Assembly (NCBI GenBank): GCA_016873435.1
Contig: VGXF01000003.1
Location: 62,001-126,000 of the forward strand
Length of the DNA: 64,000 nucleotides
Source of the DNA: Nitrospira sp.
GTDB taxonomy: Bacteria > Nitrospirota > Nitrospiria > Nitrospirales > Nitrospiraceae
Direction: 5' to 3'
The translations under genes were made by a program, and so were the position numbers. Position 1 is the first letter of the stretch. Each line of letters begins with the position of its first letter. Under the pieces are notes generated by a model, which saw only the letters and a list, made by a program, of their open reading frames with translations, ran no database searches and was not told where the DNA came from. Positions 52,388 through 60,213 of the stretch are shown here, in pieces.

Positions 52388-53148
52388 GCGACGCAGTACA
52401 GCGGGAACGGATCGAGCAGCTGCTCTCGGCCCTGCGGGACGAGAATGAGGCCCTGCGCGGGCACGCCATCGCGAGCTTGGCGCAGATTGGCATGCCGGCG
52501 CTACCGCATCTCATTAATATGCTGACGGACGAGGACGCGGTCATCCGCGAGGCGATCACGAGCGCGATCGTGCGGATCGGCCCGGAGACCGTGGAGCCGA
52601 TTATCGCAGCGCTGCACGAAGACGAATGGTCTGTGCGCGAGCAGGCAGCCTCGGCCTTGGGCAAACTTAAAGATCCACGCGGCGTCGAGCCGTTGATCAA
52701 GGCCTTGAAGGATCGTGACGGCGCGGTGCGGACCGCGGCGGTCTGGGCATTGGAACGCATCGGCGATCCGCGGGCGGTGCCCGGGCTCGTGGACGCGCTC
52801 AACGACAGCCTCGTGCGCGAGGATGTGGCCCGCGTGCTGAAGAAAATCGGCGACGTGCGCGCGGTCGAGGCACTGATCGAGGGCCTAAACGGGAACAACT
52901 GGATGGTGCGCCGCCACGCGGCCGAGGCGCTGGGGAAAATCGGCGACGTGCGCAGCTTCGATTCGCTGGTCGGGGCGCTTCAGGATGAGGACTGGCTCGT
53001 CCGGCGTAACGCGGCCGAGTCGCTGGCCCGGCTGGGCGACAAGCGGGCGGTGGATCCCCTCCTGCCCTTGTTGGAAGACGAAAATGAGATGGTGCAGGAA
53101 ACGGCCGAAGGCGCGCTTTCGAGTTTGGGGTGGAAACGCAAGGAGTAA
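52384..53148 (+). CDS. HEAT-repeat protein 4 of the cluster
   Basis: The product has 254 residues with eight regular HEAT repeats: SALGKLKDPRGVEPLIKAL, WALERIGDPRAVPGLVDAL, RVLKKIGDVRAVEALIEGL and EALGKIGDVRSFDSLVGAL. It ends with LSSLGWKRKE. The start codon overlaps the stop of protein 3. It is the most regular of the five and has the layout of CpcE/PBS-lyase-like proteins, but no phycobilin context is present in the window. Confidence 0.92.
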   Translation: MSDAVQRERIEQLLSALRDENEALRGHAIASLAQIGMPALPHLINMLTDEDAVIREAITSAIVRIGPETVEPIIAALHEDEWSVREQAASALGKLKDPRGVEPLIKALKDRDGAVRTAAVWALERIGDPRAVPGLVDALNDSLVREDVARVLKKIGDVRAVEALIEGLNGNNWMVRRHAAEALGKIGDVRSFDSLVGALQDEDWLVRRNAAESLARLGDKRAVDPLLPLLEDENEMVQETAEGALSSLGWKRKE

Positions 53149-53186
53149 ACGTACTACAGTAGTACCTTTGCGAAGGGATTTACTCA

Positions 53187-53906
53187 ATGGCAAACGAAAC
53201 GCCAGAACAACCGGTTAAGCTGATCCAGATTGGCCCGAAAGGCGGGGCCAAGCAAGACGGGTTTAATCTCGTCACGGAAAAAGTCGTCGCCGTTAACCCG
53301 GCCGCCAAGCAGCTTGAAGTGGAGCTCCTGGCGTATGACGGCAAAACCGTCGTGCTCGATGTGGCCGAGGAAGCGCTCGCCGATCTTCAGAAGGTCAAGC
53401 CGGGCGATGGGGCGACGATCCGCGTCGTCGAGGAAAACGGCAAGCGTGTCGCCAAGAGCTTTAAGATCCGTGCGAAGGATCCAAACACCGCCAAGGCCGA
53501 CGCGATGCTGGTGGATCTCAAGGATACGCACTGGCTAAACCGTAAATATGCGGCTGAGTCGCTGGGCGAACTAAAGGATGCGCGTGCCGTCGGGCCGCTG
53601 GTGGAGGCGCTGACCGACGAGGTAGGCGACGTGCGGCAGCGGGCCTACGATTCGCTAATTAAGCTGGGGGGCGCGGCGGTCCCCTCGCTGGTGGGACTCC
53701 TGGTGTCGGATGAAGACGAGCTCCGGCAGTCGGCCACGGAAATCATCCGCAAGATCGGCAAGCCGTCGGTCGAGCCGCTGGCCATCGCACTCGAGAGCGC
53801 GGACGACCGGCTCAAGACTCGTATCATGAAGGTGCTGGACCGGATGGGGTACAAGCCGAAGACGACGACGGCGGAAGTCGTCAAGCAGATCGGGCAGCAG
53901 ACGTGA
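53187..53906 (+). CDS. HEAT-repeat protein 5 of the cluster, with an N-terminal beta domain
   Basis: The product has 239 residues. Residues 1 to about 100 form a beta-rich domain (GFNLVTEKVVAVNPAAKQL, KPGDGATIRVVEENGKR) that looks like an OB or SH3-like binding module. HEAT repeats follow (ESLGELKDARAVGPLVEAL, DSLIKLGGAAVPSLVGLL), and the protein closes with VLDRMGYKPKT, a Met-Gly-Tyr version of the cap. The additional domain could anchor or recruit the cluster's scaffold. It starts 38 bases after protein 4 and ends before the convergent ugd gene. Confidence 0.85.
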   Translation: MANETPEQPVKLIQIGPKGGAKQDGFNLVTEKVVAVNPAAKQLEVELLAYDGKTVVLDVAEEALADLQKVKPGDGATIRVVEENGKRVAKSFKIRAKDPNTAKADAMLVDLKDTHWLNRKYAAESLGELKDARAVGPLVEALTDEVGDVRQRAYDSLIKLGGAAVPSLVGLLVSDEDELRQSATEIIRKIGKPSVEPLAIALESADDRLKTRIMKVLDRMGYKPKTTTAEVVKQIGQQT

Positions 53907-53968
53907 GAATTCAGTACGTATCCCCGGTCGGAACACGGGGCCAGATCCCGACGTTCCCCCAGCGTACT

Positions 53969-55285
53969 TTATTTCGGTAGTCTCTCCGGGCGTCCCACCG
54001 CGACATAGCGAAATCCCATTCCCGCCACGCGCTCCGGTTCATAGACATTGCGTAGGTCGATGAGCAGCGGCTGGCGCAGCAGTGCCTTGAGGCGATCGAA
54101 CTCCAGATTCCGAAACTCATTCCATTCCGTCATGATCACGAGGGCGTCGCTGCCCGTGGCGACTTCGTAGGGGTCGGCGCAAGGCGTGATCGTCGGCAGC
54201 AACTTCGTGCCTTCTTCCATCGCTGCGGGATCATACACCCGGACTGCGCAGCCTTCCTGTTGCAGCCCCTCGATGATCATCAAGGCCGGCGCTTCGCGCA
54301 GGTCGTTGGTGTTCGGCTTGAACGAAAGGCCCAACACACCGACCGTCTTGCCCTGGAGCCCTCCGAGCGCCTGTCGGATCTTGCCAACCATAGCCTTCTT
54401 CTGCAGTGTGTTGACCTCGGCGGCCGCCTTGGCGATCCGCATCTCCAAACCCTGCCGGGCGCCGGTCTGGATCAGCGCAGCCACGTCCTTCGGAAAGCAG
54501 GAGCCGCCGAAGCCGGGCCCCGCATGGAGAAACTTCGAGCCGATACGGTGGTCTAGCCCCATGCCCTTGGCCACGGTCTGCACGTCTGCCCCGACCTTTT
54601 CGCAGAGGGTTGCGATCTCGTTGATGAACGACACCTTCGTGGCGAGGAAGGTGTTGGAGGCGTACTTGATCATCTCAGCGGAGGCGAGGTCGGTGATGAG
54701 GATGGGCGTCTCGATTAAATAGAGCGGGCGGTACAGGGCCTTCATGAGCGCGACGGCTTCGGAGCTGTCGGCGCCGATGACGACGCGGTTGGGCCGCATG
54801 AAGTCCTCGATGGCCGACCCTTCGCGCAAAAACTCCGGATTTGACACGATGTCGAACCGAACCGGTTTCTTCTGGGTCTTCTTGATGACCTCACGGAGCC
54901 TCTCTCCAGTGCCGACCGGGACGGTGGATTTGGTGGCGATGACCTTATAGCTGGTCATGTGCTCGGCGATCCCGAGGCCGACTTTTTCGACATACGAGAG
55001 GTCGGCGGAGCCGTCCTCTCGCGAGGGCGTGCCCACGGCAATGAAGATGACCAGGGCCTCGGCCACCGCCTTGGCGATGTCGGTGGTGAACGTCAGACGG
55101 CCGTCGCGAATGCCTTTGGACACCAGCTCCGTGATGCCCGGCTCGTAGAAGGGCACCGTGCCCTTTTCAAGCGTGCCGATCCGCCTGGCGTCGGCGTCCA
55201 TGCAGGTCACGTTCAGACCGAATTCGGCAAAGCAGGCTCCGGTCACCAGTCCGACGTAGCCCGTTCCGATTACACTAATGTGCAT
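53969..55285 (-). CDS. ugd: UDP-glucose 6-dehydrogenase
   Basis: The product has 438 residues. The NAD-binding motif is ISVIGTGYVGLVTGACFAEF, the catalytic Cys is in GPGFGGSCFPKDVAAL, and VLGLSFKPNTNDLREAP closes the domain. It oxidises UDP-glucose to UDP-glucuronate. Together with the 4-epimerase at 33882-34907 it would supply UDP-galacturonate. It starts from a well-placed ATG at 55285. Confidence 0.95.
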   Translation of the reverse strand: MHISVIGTGYVGLVTGACFAEFGLNVTCMDADARRIGTLEKGTVPFYEPGITELVSKGIRDGRLTFTTDIAKAVAEALVIFIAVGTPSREDGSADLSYVEKVGLGIAEHMTSYKVIATKSTVPVGTGERLREVIKKTQKKPVRFDIVSNPEFLREGSAIEDFMRPNRVVIGADSSEAVALMKALYRPLYLIETPILITDLASAEMIKYASNTFLATKVSFINEIATLCEKVGADVQTVAKGMGLDHRIGSKFLHAGPGFGGSCFPKDVAALIQTGARQGLEMRIAKAAAEVNTLQKKAMVGKIRQALGGLQGKTVGVLGLSFKPNTNDLREAPALMIIEGLQQEGCAVRVYDPAAMEEGTKLLPTITPCADPYEVATGSDALVIMTEWNEFRNLEFDRLKALLRQPLLIDLRNVYEPERVAGMGFRYVAVGRPERLPK

Positions 55286-55466
55286 GGGGCGGCCCTAGAA
55301 GAATTAGGAACTAGCTCAAAGGTGTTCGGTGCGATGTATTGTTATCGGTTGCCGGCGACTATAGCACAAGGCCGTATCAGGCACGAACGTTTGTCGCAAT
55401 GGAACGGAGGGTACAGAGGAATGGATTGGCGACAGGCACCGATAGGAAGGGCATCGGTCCCCGTAA

Positions 55467-55495
55467 TTGACTCGCTCTTCGGCCTTCAGTAGACT
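55467..55495 (+). promoter_or_regulatory. Promoter candidate for the CBS-domain gene
   Basis: TTGACT (55467-55472) and TAGACT (55490-55495) are spaced by 17 bases, and the ATG at 55520 follows after 25 bases. Both boxes fit well, so this is a likely sigma-70-type promoter. Confidence 0.5.
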
Positions 55496-55519
55496 GCCCG
55501 CACAGAAGGAGCGTCCGTC

Positions 55520-55930
55520 ATGGCGTCACAAGGCGGCACGATGATACGGCCCCTGGCCGTGATGATGAAGCGGAACCCCCGGTCCATTAGTCCGGAGGCG
55601 ACGCTCGCCGAAGCTGCGGCCAGGATGCGGGATGCACGGGTCGGCGCGATTCTGGTCGCGGAGCACGGCACGTTCGTAGGAATCATCAGCGAGACGGATC
55701 TGGTCCGCAAAGCCATGGCGAGCCATCTGAATCCCGCGCAGGTGACGGTGCGGTCGGTCATGAGCAGTCCGGTCATCGCGATCGATCAGGACCGCTCCGC
55801 GCACGACGCGAGCGATCTCATGGCTGAAAAAGGTATCCGGCATCTGGGGGTGACGGAGGATGGACGCATCGTTGGAATCGTGACCGTCCGGGATTTGCTG
55901 AGATATTTCAAAAACTGGGGCCCGCACTAA
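55520..55930 (+). CDS. CBS-domain pair protein
   Basis: The product has 136 residues, two CBS domains. The first: RSISPEATLAEAAARMRDA and VGIISETDLVRKAMA; the second: VIAIDQDRSAHDASDLMAE and IVGIVTVRDLLRYF. Paired CBS domains bind adenosine nucleotides and sense energy state or regulate partner proteins. It stands alone with its own promoter; no partner is identified. Confidence 0.9.
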   Translation: MASQGGTMIRPLAVMMKRNPRSISPEATLAEAAARMRDARVGAILVAEHGTFVGIISETDLVRKAMASHLNPAQVTVRSVMSSPVIAIDQDRSAHDASDLMAEKGIRHLGVTEDGRIVGIVTVRDLLRYFKNWGPH

Positions 55931-55958
55931 ACTCACCGCGACAGAGTTTCCTTCACGC

Positions 55959-57560
55959 ATGGCGACTTCATCCGCGACGTCCCCGCGCCTCTGGCTCTTT
56001 GCGACCGCTTTCGTAAGCGGCGCCGCCGTCATGGCGCTGGAAATTCTCGGCAGCCGCCTGCTCGCGCCGGTCTTCGGCAATTCGCTGTTCGTCTGGGGCG
56101 CGCTCATTGGCGTGATCCTCGCCGCAATGAGCAGCGGCTACGCGATGGGCGGCTGGCTGGCGGACCGCCACAAGGGCGCCGTCGTGCTGGCGGGGCTCTT
56201 GCTCGGTGCCGGGGCCTGGACGTTACTGCTGGCCTGGGCGGGACAGCCGGTGATGCTCACCTTCGCGAGCTGGATCGACGATCCACGCTGGGGGCCGTGC
56301 CTTGCCGCAAGCGTGCTGCTGGCCCCACCGGCCTTCGGGTTGAGTGGCGTGTTGCCGGCGCTGCTGCGGCTTTCCATTGCAGACATGGGGCATCTCGGCC
56401 GCCACACTGGCTTGATGATTGCCGTCTCCACGGTCGGCAGTCTAGTCGGCACGTGGGGGACCGCCTTCTATCTGTTGACCTGGCTGGGCAGCGCGGCGAT
56501 GGTGGCGCTGCTGGGTGTCGTGCAAATCGTTCTCGGCCTGCTCTGGGGCTGGCAGGCGTCGGTCGGCGCGCGGGCGGCGGCGCCGGTGCTAAGCGGCCTC
56601 GGGCTGCTCTTCTGGCTGGCAGCCCATCCGGGACTGGCGCTGCCGGAGAACCTCAAGAAACTGATTCCCCCGACGCCGATCCATCAGGAGGACAGCCCCT
56701 ATCAGCAAGTGCGCGTGCGGGACGACAAGGACGAAGTTTTCCGCTACCTGATCCTCGACCGTACCTTTCACGCGGTCATGTGGACGGTGGATCCGAACGC
56801 CCTGTTCCTACCCTACAGCCAGATGATGATGACGGCGCTGGCGCTACCGCACGAGCCGAAGCGGGGACTGATCCTCGGCCATGGCGGCGGCTCGCTGGCC
56901 AAGTGGCTGGCGCACTACTGGCCGGAGATGGAGCTGGACACGGTGGAGGTGGATCCCGCGGTCGTCCAGGCGGCCGCAACCTATTTCGGCTACGCACCGC
57001 CAGCACAGCATCACGTCTACGTGAAAGACGCGCGGATGTTTCTACGCGGGGCGACCGCCACCTACGACGTCATCTGGCTTGACGTCTTTGCGCGGCACCT
57101 CATTCCGTTTCACCTGACCACACAGGAGTTTTTTCGAGAGTTGCGCGCCCATTTGAATCCAGATGGGGTGCTGGCTGTGAATCTGGCCTCGTCGGGCGAA
57201 GGGCCGGACCAGTTGCGGGCCCAATCCGTGGTGGCGACTATGAAGACGGTCTTTCCCGCGATTCTCTCGTATGGCGTCAAAGGGCCGTGGAAAACGATGC
57301 CGCAGACCAGGGCCGAAAACCTCATTTTCTTTGCCGGCGCCCCGGTGGAGCGCCTCGCCCCCGAGACTCTCAAGTCCAAGGTCAGCGCCTTGCTGCTCCA
57401 GCGGCGCCTGCCGATCGAGGCGGAGGAACTGCAGGCGACCCGGATTACGCAGGATTGGCCGGCCGGGACGGTCCTGACGGACGACTATGCCCCCTACGAT
57501 CTGCTGATCGGGGGCACCGGCGCGCCCCCCCGCCCAGGAGGGGCCGGAGCCCCGCACTAA
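55959..57560 (+). CDS. Membrane-fused spermidine-synthase-like protein
   Basis: The product has 533 residues. The N-terminal half (1 to about 225) is membrane-embedded, with six or seven hydrophobic segments (GALIGVILAAMSSGYAMGG, LLTWLGSAAMVALLGVVQ). The C-terminal half is a spermidine-synthase-like SAM domain (GLILGHGGGSLAKWLAHYW, TVEVDPAVVQAAATYFGYA, TYDVIWLDVFARHLIPFHL). This fusion type is found widely; the methyl or aminopropyl substrate is unknown. A Gly-Ala-Pro tail ends it. Confidence 0.85.
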   Translation: MATSSATSPRLWLFATAFVSGAAVMALEILGSRLLAPVFGNSLFVWGALIGVILAAMSSGYAMGGWLADRHKGAVVLAGLLLGAGAWTLLLAWAGQPVMLTFASWIDDPRWGPCLAASVLLAPPAFGLSGVLPALLRLSIADMGHLGRHTGLMIAVSTVGSLVGTWGTAFYLLTWLGSAAMVALLGVVQIVLGLLWGWQASVGARAAAPVLSGLGLLFWLAAHPGLALPENLKKLIPPTPIHQEDSPYQQVRVRDDKDEVFRYLILDRTFHAVMWTVDPNALFLPYSQMMMTALALPHEPKRGLILGHGGGSLAKWLAHYWPEMELDTVEVDPAVVQAAATYFGYAPPAQHHVYVKDARMFLRGATATYDVIWLDVFARHLIPFHLTTQEFFRELRAHLNPDGVLAVNLASSGEGPDQLRAQSVVATMKTVFPAILSYGVKGPWKTMPQTRAENLIFFAGAPVERLAPETLKSKVSALLLQRRLPIEAEELQATRITQDWPAGTVLTDDYAPYDLLIGGTGAPPRPGGAGAPH

Positions 57561-57621
57561 AGCGCAACCGAGGGCCTGTTTTTGAGGTCGTGAGGGGGGG
57601 CGACGGGGCAAAGAAAGTTGC

Positions 57622-57650
57622 TTGCTTCCCTTTGTGCCCTATGCTATAAG
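57622..57650 (+). promoter_or_regulatory. Promoter candidate for the cupredoxin gene
   Basis: TTGCTT (57622-57627) and TATAAG (57645-57650) are spaced by 17 bases, with an extended -10 (TGC before the box). The ATG lies 108 bases downstream, so the leader would be long. Confidence 0.45.
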
Positions 57651-57757
57651 TTCCGCGGTTTCAGGGTGTCTTGTCCCCACGAAACTCGCGCATAATTAGA
57701 TTCAGGATTTCGTTTTTCACTATTAATCACCGCCTTTTTATTGCAAGGAGGTTGGCA

Positions 57758-58246
57758 ATGGGCAAGATGATGGTGTCAGTGTTCTTCGGCCTCATGCTAG
57801 TGATGGCCGGGGCATCAGCGGCGTTCGCGTTGCAGGCTGGCGGTGTGGAAATCGGTGATCTGGAGACCGGCTCGGTGGTTGGCCAGCCGTTTAAGTCGTT
57901 GGACGTGGACGTGGAATTGTTCGCGCTTGAGCTGGGAGGCGATCGCGGCAAGAAGGTGTGGTATCCGCCAACAGCCGTGGTGGACTTCAAGGTGCGTCCG
58001 GGCCGGCCCTTCCTGATGAAGGTGACCAATAACAGCATGGTCGAGCATGGCTTTATGTTCACGGCGGATGAGAACCAGGCCGCTCCGACCGTGCTGAAGG
58101 CGAAGGTCGTGCTGGCTCCGGGCGAGAGCAAGTACATCGGCATCCCGACCAGCGACCTCTTCTACGCCACGACGGGCAACGTGCTCTATTATAAATGCCA
58201 TCTGCATCCGGCCCATGTCGGGGGGCGGCTGGTGATGCTGAAGTAG
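57758..58246 (+). CDS. Secreted cupredoxin-like protein
   Basis: The product has 162 residues with a signal peptide (KMMVSVFFGLMLVMAGASA). The cupredoxin domain has the typical late ligand set: a His in EHGFMFTADE and the cluster YYKCHLHPAHVGG with Cys and two His; a normal Met is replaced or further on. AAGGAGG precedes the ATG by six bases. It is probably a periplasmic electron carrier or copper binder. The gene is single, with a terminator at 58271. Confidence 0.82.
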   Translation: MGKMMVSVFFGLMLVMAGASAAFALQAGGVEIGDLETGSVVGQPFKSLDVDVELFALELGGDRGKKVWYPPTAVVDFKVRPGRPFLMKVTNNSMVEHGFMFTADENQAAPTVLKAKVVLAPGESKYIGIPTSDLFYATTGNVLYYKCHLHPAHVGGRLVMLK

Positions 58247-58270
58247 TTCCGTTCCTAACGGTGAGTCACG

Positions 58271-58315
58271 GCAACGCCCTGTCTGCTGAATGCAGGCAGG
58301 GCGTTGTTGCTTTTT
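58271..58315 (+). terminator. Intrinsic terminator after the cupredoxin gene
   Basis: A long stem is formed by CAACGCCCTG and CAGGGCGTTG with inner CTGC/GCAG, loop TGAA, followed by TTTTT (58311-58315). Confidence 0.8.
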
Positions 58316-58362
58316 GCGGACCCTGTTGGCGGCTGAGGCGTGGGACTGTGGACGAAGGGCAA

Positions 58363-58398
58363 ACAAAAACGCCCCGGCTCGTATGAGCCGGGGCGTTT
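58363..58398 (-). terminator. Intrinsic terminator of the ferredoxin gene
   Basis: A 12-base perfect stem (ACGCCCCGGCTC with GAGCCGGGGCGT, loop of four) is followed on the minus strand by a T run (58365-58369 on the plus strand is AAAAA). It lies 25 bases beyond the ferredoxin stop. Confidence 0.8.
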
Positions 58399-58422
58399 CA
58401 CGGTCAGACAAAATCGGAGCGA

Positions 58423-58758
58423 TTAGTTCCGGACGCCGCTCCAGACCTTGGCCGGATCAATGGTCTTGTCCGGGTTCAGCTTCTTAGCCTTGTCCAGCAG
58501 GACCTCGGTCTTCTCGGGATAAGCCGGGTCGGAGATGCAGCAGTTGTCCACCGGGCAGACGGCTGCGCACTGCGGCTCGTCGAAGTGGCCCACGCACTCG
58601 GTGCAGCGCTCGTGCGTGATTACATAGTCGCCCTGACCTTCGCCCACATGGTGCCCCTTGGCCTCGGCGTCGGCGCGGCTTTCGAAGATGGCTTCGTTAG
58701 GGCACTCCGGCACGCAGGCGCCGCAGGAGATGCATTCAGACGTAATCAGTAGCGACAT
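58423..58758 (-). CDS. Ferredoxin with two 4Fe-4S clusters
   Basis: The product has 111 residues. The first cluster motif is [12 protein letters not shown], the second [18 protein letters not shown], where the first two Cys are separated from the third by a longer loop, as in YfhL-type ferredoxins. The C-terminal part ([16 protein letters not shown]) is helical. It is a cytosolic electron carrier. AAGGAG precedes the ATG at 58758; the terminator lies downstream. Confidence 0.92.
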   Translation of the reverse strand: MSLLITSECISCGACVPECPNEAIFESRADAEAKGHHVGEGQGDYVITHERCTECVGHFDEPQCAAVCPVDNCCISDPAYPEKTEVLLDKAKKLNPDKTIDPAKVWSGVRN

Positions 58759-58783
58759 GATAAAGTCTCCTTCGCAAACAGTA

Positions 58784-58812
58784 TTGACAATGACGTCAAA
58801 CCGATATTCAAT
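58784..58812 (+). promoter_or_regulatory. Possible plus-strand promoter with TTGAC/GTCAA palindrome
   Basis: TTGACA (58784-58789) and TTCAAT (58807-58812) are spaced by 17 bases. The -35 half overlaps a short palindrome TTGAC-N6-GTCAA (58784-58799). It sits between the ferredoxin and DUF192 genes and may serve either. Confidence 0.3.
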
Positions 58813-58937
58813 CTACTCAACGGGCGCCATTCTAGACCGCGCCACTTTTTCAAGTCAACCACGGAGCAGCGGGCAGAAGACCTAGCCAAATACCCCATTG
58901 GGCCTAGTTTGCAAAGAAGGCGATCCCACTCATTTCT

Positions 58938-59438
58938 ATGAACATTTTACGGCCGCAGGAAGGCAAGCCGGATCGGCGTCGGATCGTGCTGCTGATCGTG
59001 CTGGCGGTGGGCGTGCTGACAGCCAGCTGGTTTCTGACCAGCCCCAAGCAGGCTGATACCATTCTAGTCACCTTTCCCAGCGGGACCATGATGGAAACAG
59101 AAGTGGCCGACACGCCGGAGAAACTTCTCTTCGGGCTGGCCTTTCGGGATGCGTTGCCGCCGGCCTCTGGGATGCTGTATATCTTCGAGCAGTCGGATCG
59201 CCACAAGGTCTGGACTAAGGGATTCCGGTTCCCGGTCGACATGATCTGGGCGGACGAGAGCCGGCATGTGGTACATCTGGTGGAGCGCGCGGCGCCCTGC
59301 GAAACGGATCCCTGTGCAACGTATGGGCCCCCGCCGACCAATGCCCGGTATATTATTGAGACCGATGCGGGGTTTATTCAGAAGGAAAAACTGGTGACCG
59401 GGGCCGAATTGAAATTCACGCTAAAGCTGGACCTATGA
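58938..59438 (+). CDS. DUF192 family protein
   Basis: The product has 166 residues. A basic start and one hydrophobic segment (IVLLIVLAVGVLTASWFLT) anchor it in the membrane. The DUF192 domain follows: EVADTPEKLLFGLAFRDAL and GMLYIFEQSDRHKVW, then FPVDMIWADESRHVVHLVE and a final EKLVTGAELKFTLKLDL. The family's function is not established. Its stop overlaps the start of the Rieske ferredoxin gene. Confidence 0.88.
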   Translation: MNILRPQEGKPDRRRIVLLIVLAVGVLTASWFLTSPKQADTILVTFPSGTMMETEVADTPEKLLFGLAFRDALPPASGMLYIFEQSDRHKVWTKGFRFPVDMIWADESRHVVHLVERAAPCETDPCATYGPPPTNARYIIETDAGFIQKEKLVTGAELKFTLKLDL

Positions 59439-59785
59439 GCGGATCTGCCAAGACAGTGGGGATGGAAGGCTTCACGCGCATCGCGCGCGAGGACGAAATT
59501 CCGGTCGGCACCGCCAAGGTGGCCACGGTCAACGGCCGCGAGCTTGCCATCTTCAACGTCAACGGCACCTTCTACGCTGTCTATAATATCTGCCCCCATC
59601 AGGGCGGGCCACTCGCCGAAGGGACGCTCAAGGGCCATACGGTCTCCTGTCCCTGGCACGATCTGGCCTTCGACGTACGGACCGGGCTGGCCTCCGACGG
59701 CGGTGGGAATTGCGTGGGGAGCTACGAAGTGAAGGTCAAGGAGCACGACGTCTTCGTCGGGCCCCGCCGCCGAGTCCAGGATTAA
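59435..59785 (+). CDS. Rieske 2Fe-2S ferredoxin
   Basis: The product has 116 residues with the Rieske motifs ICPHQGGPLAEG and CPWHDLAFD (Cys-x-His and Cys-x2-His). It resembles soluble Rieske ferredoxins that feed electrons to oxygenases or NirD-type domains. The ATG overlaps the DUF192 stop (ATGA). It could supply the Rieske oxygenase encoded 31 kb away, but no link is shown here. Confidence 0.9.
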   Translation: MSGSAKTVGMEGFTRIAREDEIPVGTAKVATVNGRELAIFNVNGTFYAVYNICPHQGGPLAEGTLKGHTVSCPWHDLAFDVRTGLASDGGGNCVGSYEVKVKEHDVFVGPRRRVQD

Positions 59786-59802
59786 CTCTCGGAGCCGACG
59801 CG

Positions 59803-60135
59803 ATGGCTGCATCAGATGGCCCCGCAGGAGAAACAAAGCACGTGGCGGTGCAAATCGGCCAGCCCTTTCCCATTACATTGTGGGAGGACCGGACACGGGG
59901 CGAGCAGTGGGTGCCAACCTACGATACGGCAGCCGTAGCGCTGGTCAGCGATGACTATCACCGCGTAGCTGGAAATAACGCTGTGGACAACGGCACGCGG
60001 GTCTTCGCCTTCCGGGCACTCGGCCCCGGTGCGCACAAGATTCTGTTCGAAAAGCGCATGGGCTGGAAATTCACTGCCGAAGACCGCCGGGTGTTTCTCG
60101 TCACCGCGACGGACGGCTCGACACGCGGTTCGTGA
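59803..60135 (+). CDS. Chagasin-like protease inhibitor (I42), tentative
   Basis: The product has 110 residues. The spacing of strands and the central segment TRVFAFRALGPGAHKILFEK with MGWKF behind it fit the inhibitor family I42 (chagasin), which blocks papain-type cysteine proteases with three loops. The usual NPTTGY loop is replaced by EDRTRGEQW, so activity is not certain. No signal peptide is present. It starts 17 bases after the Rieske ferredoxin gene, apparently co-transcribed. Confidence 0.55.
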   Translation: MAASDGPAGETKHVAVQIGQPFPITLWEDRTRGEQWVPTYDTAAVALVSDDYHRVAGNNAVDNGTRVFAFRALGPGAHKILFEKRMGWKFTAEDRRVFLVTATDGSTRGS

Positions 60136-60208
60136 CGCGTGCAGCAGAGCTTGTAAGGCAGGCGCAGTTTCCTTCACGCGCTTCACGAGATACGAGCGAC
60201 GAGAGGCG
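60129..60208. repeat. Heptamer-type element before the aminotransferase gene
   Basis: Units of seven are CTTCACG (60181), AGATACG (60188), AGCGACG (60195) and AGAGGCG (60202). TTCGTGACGCGTG (60129-60141) resembles the reverse complement of CTTCACGCGCTTCACG (60172-60187). The 10-mer ACGAGCGACG (60192-60201) is shared with the element at 6603-6675, and both carry a GGCAGG followed by a short G/C run. Confidence 0.5.
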
Positions 60209-60213
60209 CAATC

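Noticed and set aside
52384-53148. Phycobilin lyase (CpcE/F) assignment for HEAT protein 4
   Set aside because: The repeat type matches, but no phycobiliprotein or bilin gene is in the window; HEAT similarity alone is not evidence for lyase activity.
57758-58246. Copper nitrite reductase or nitrosocyanin
   Set aside because: The protein is too short for a nitrite reductase and has only one cupredoxin domain; the ligand set is not decisive for nitrosocyanin.
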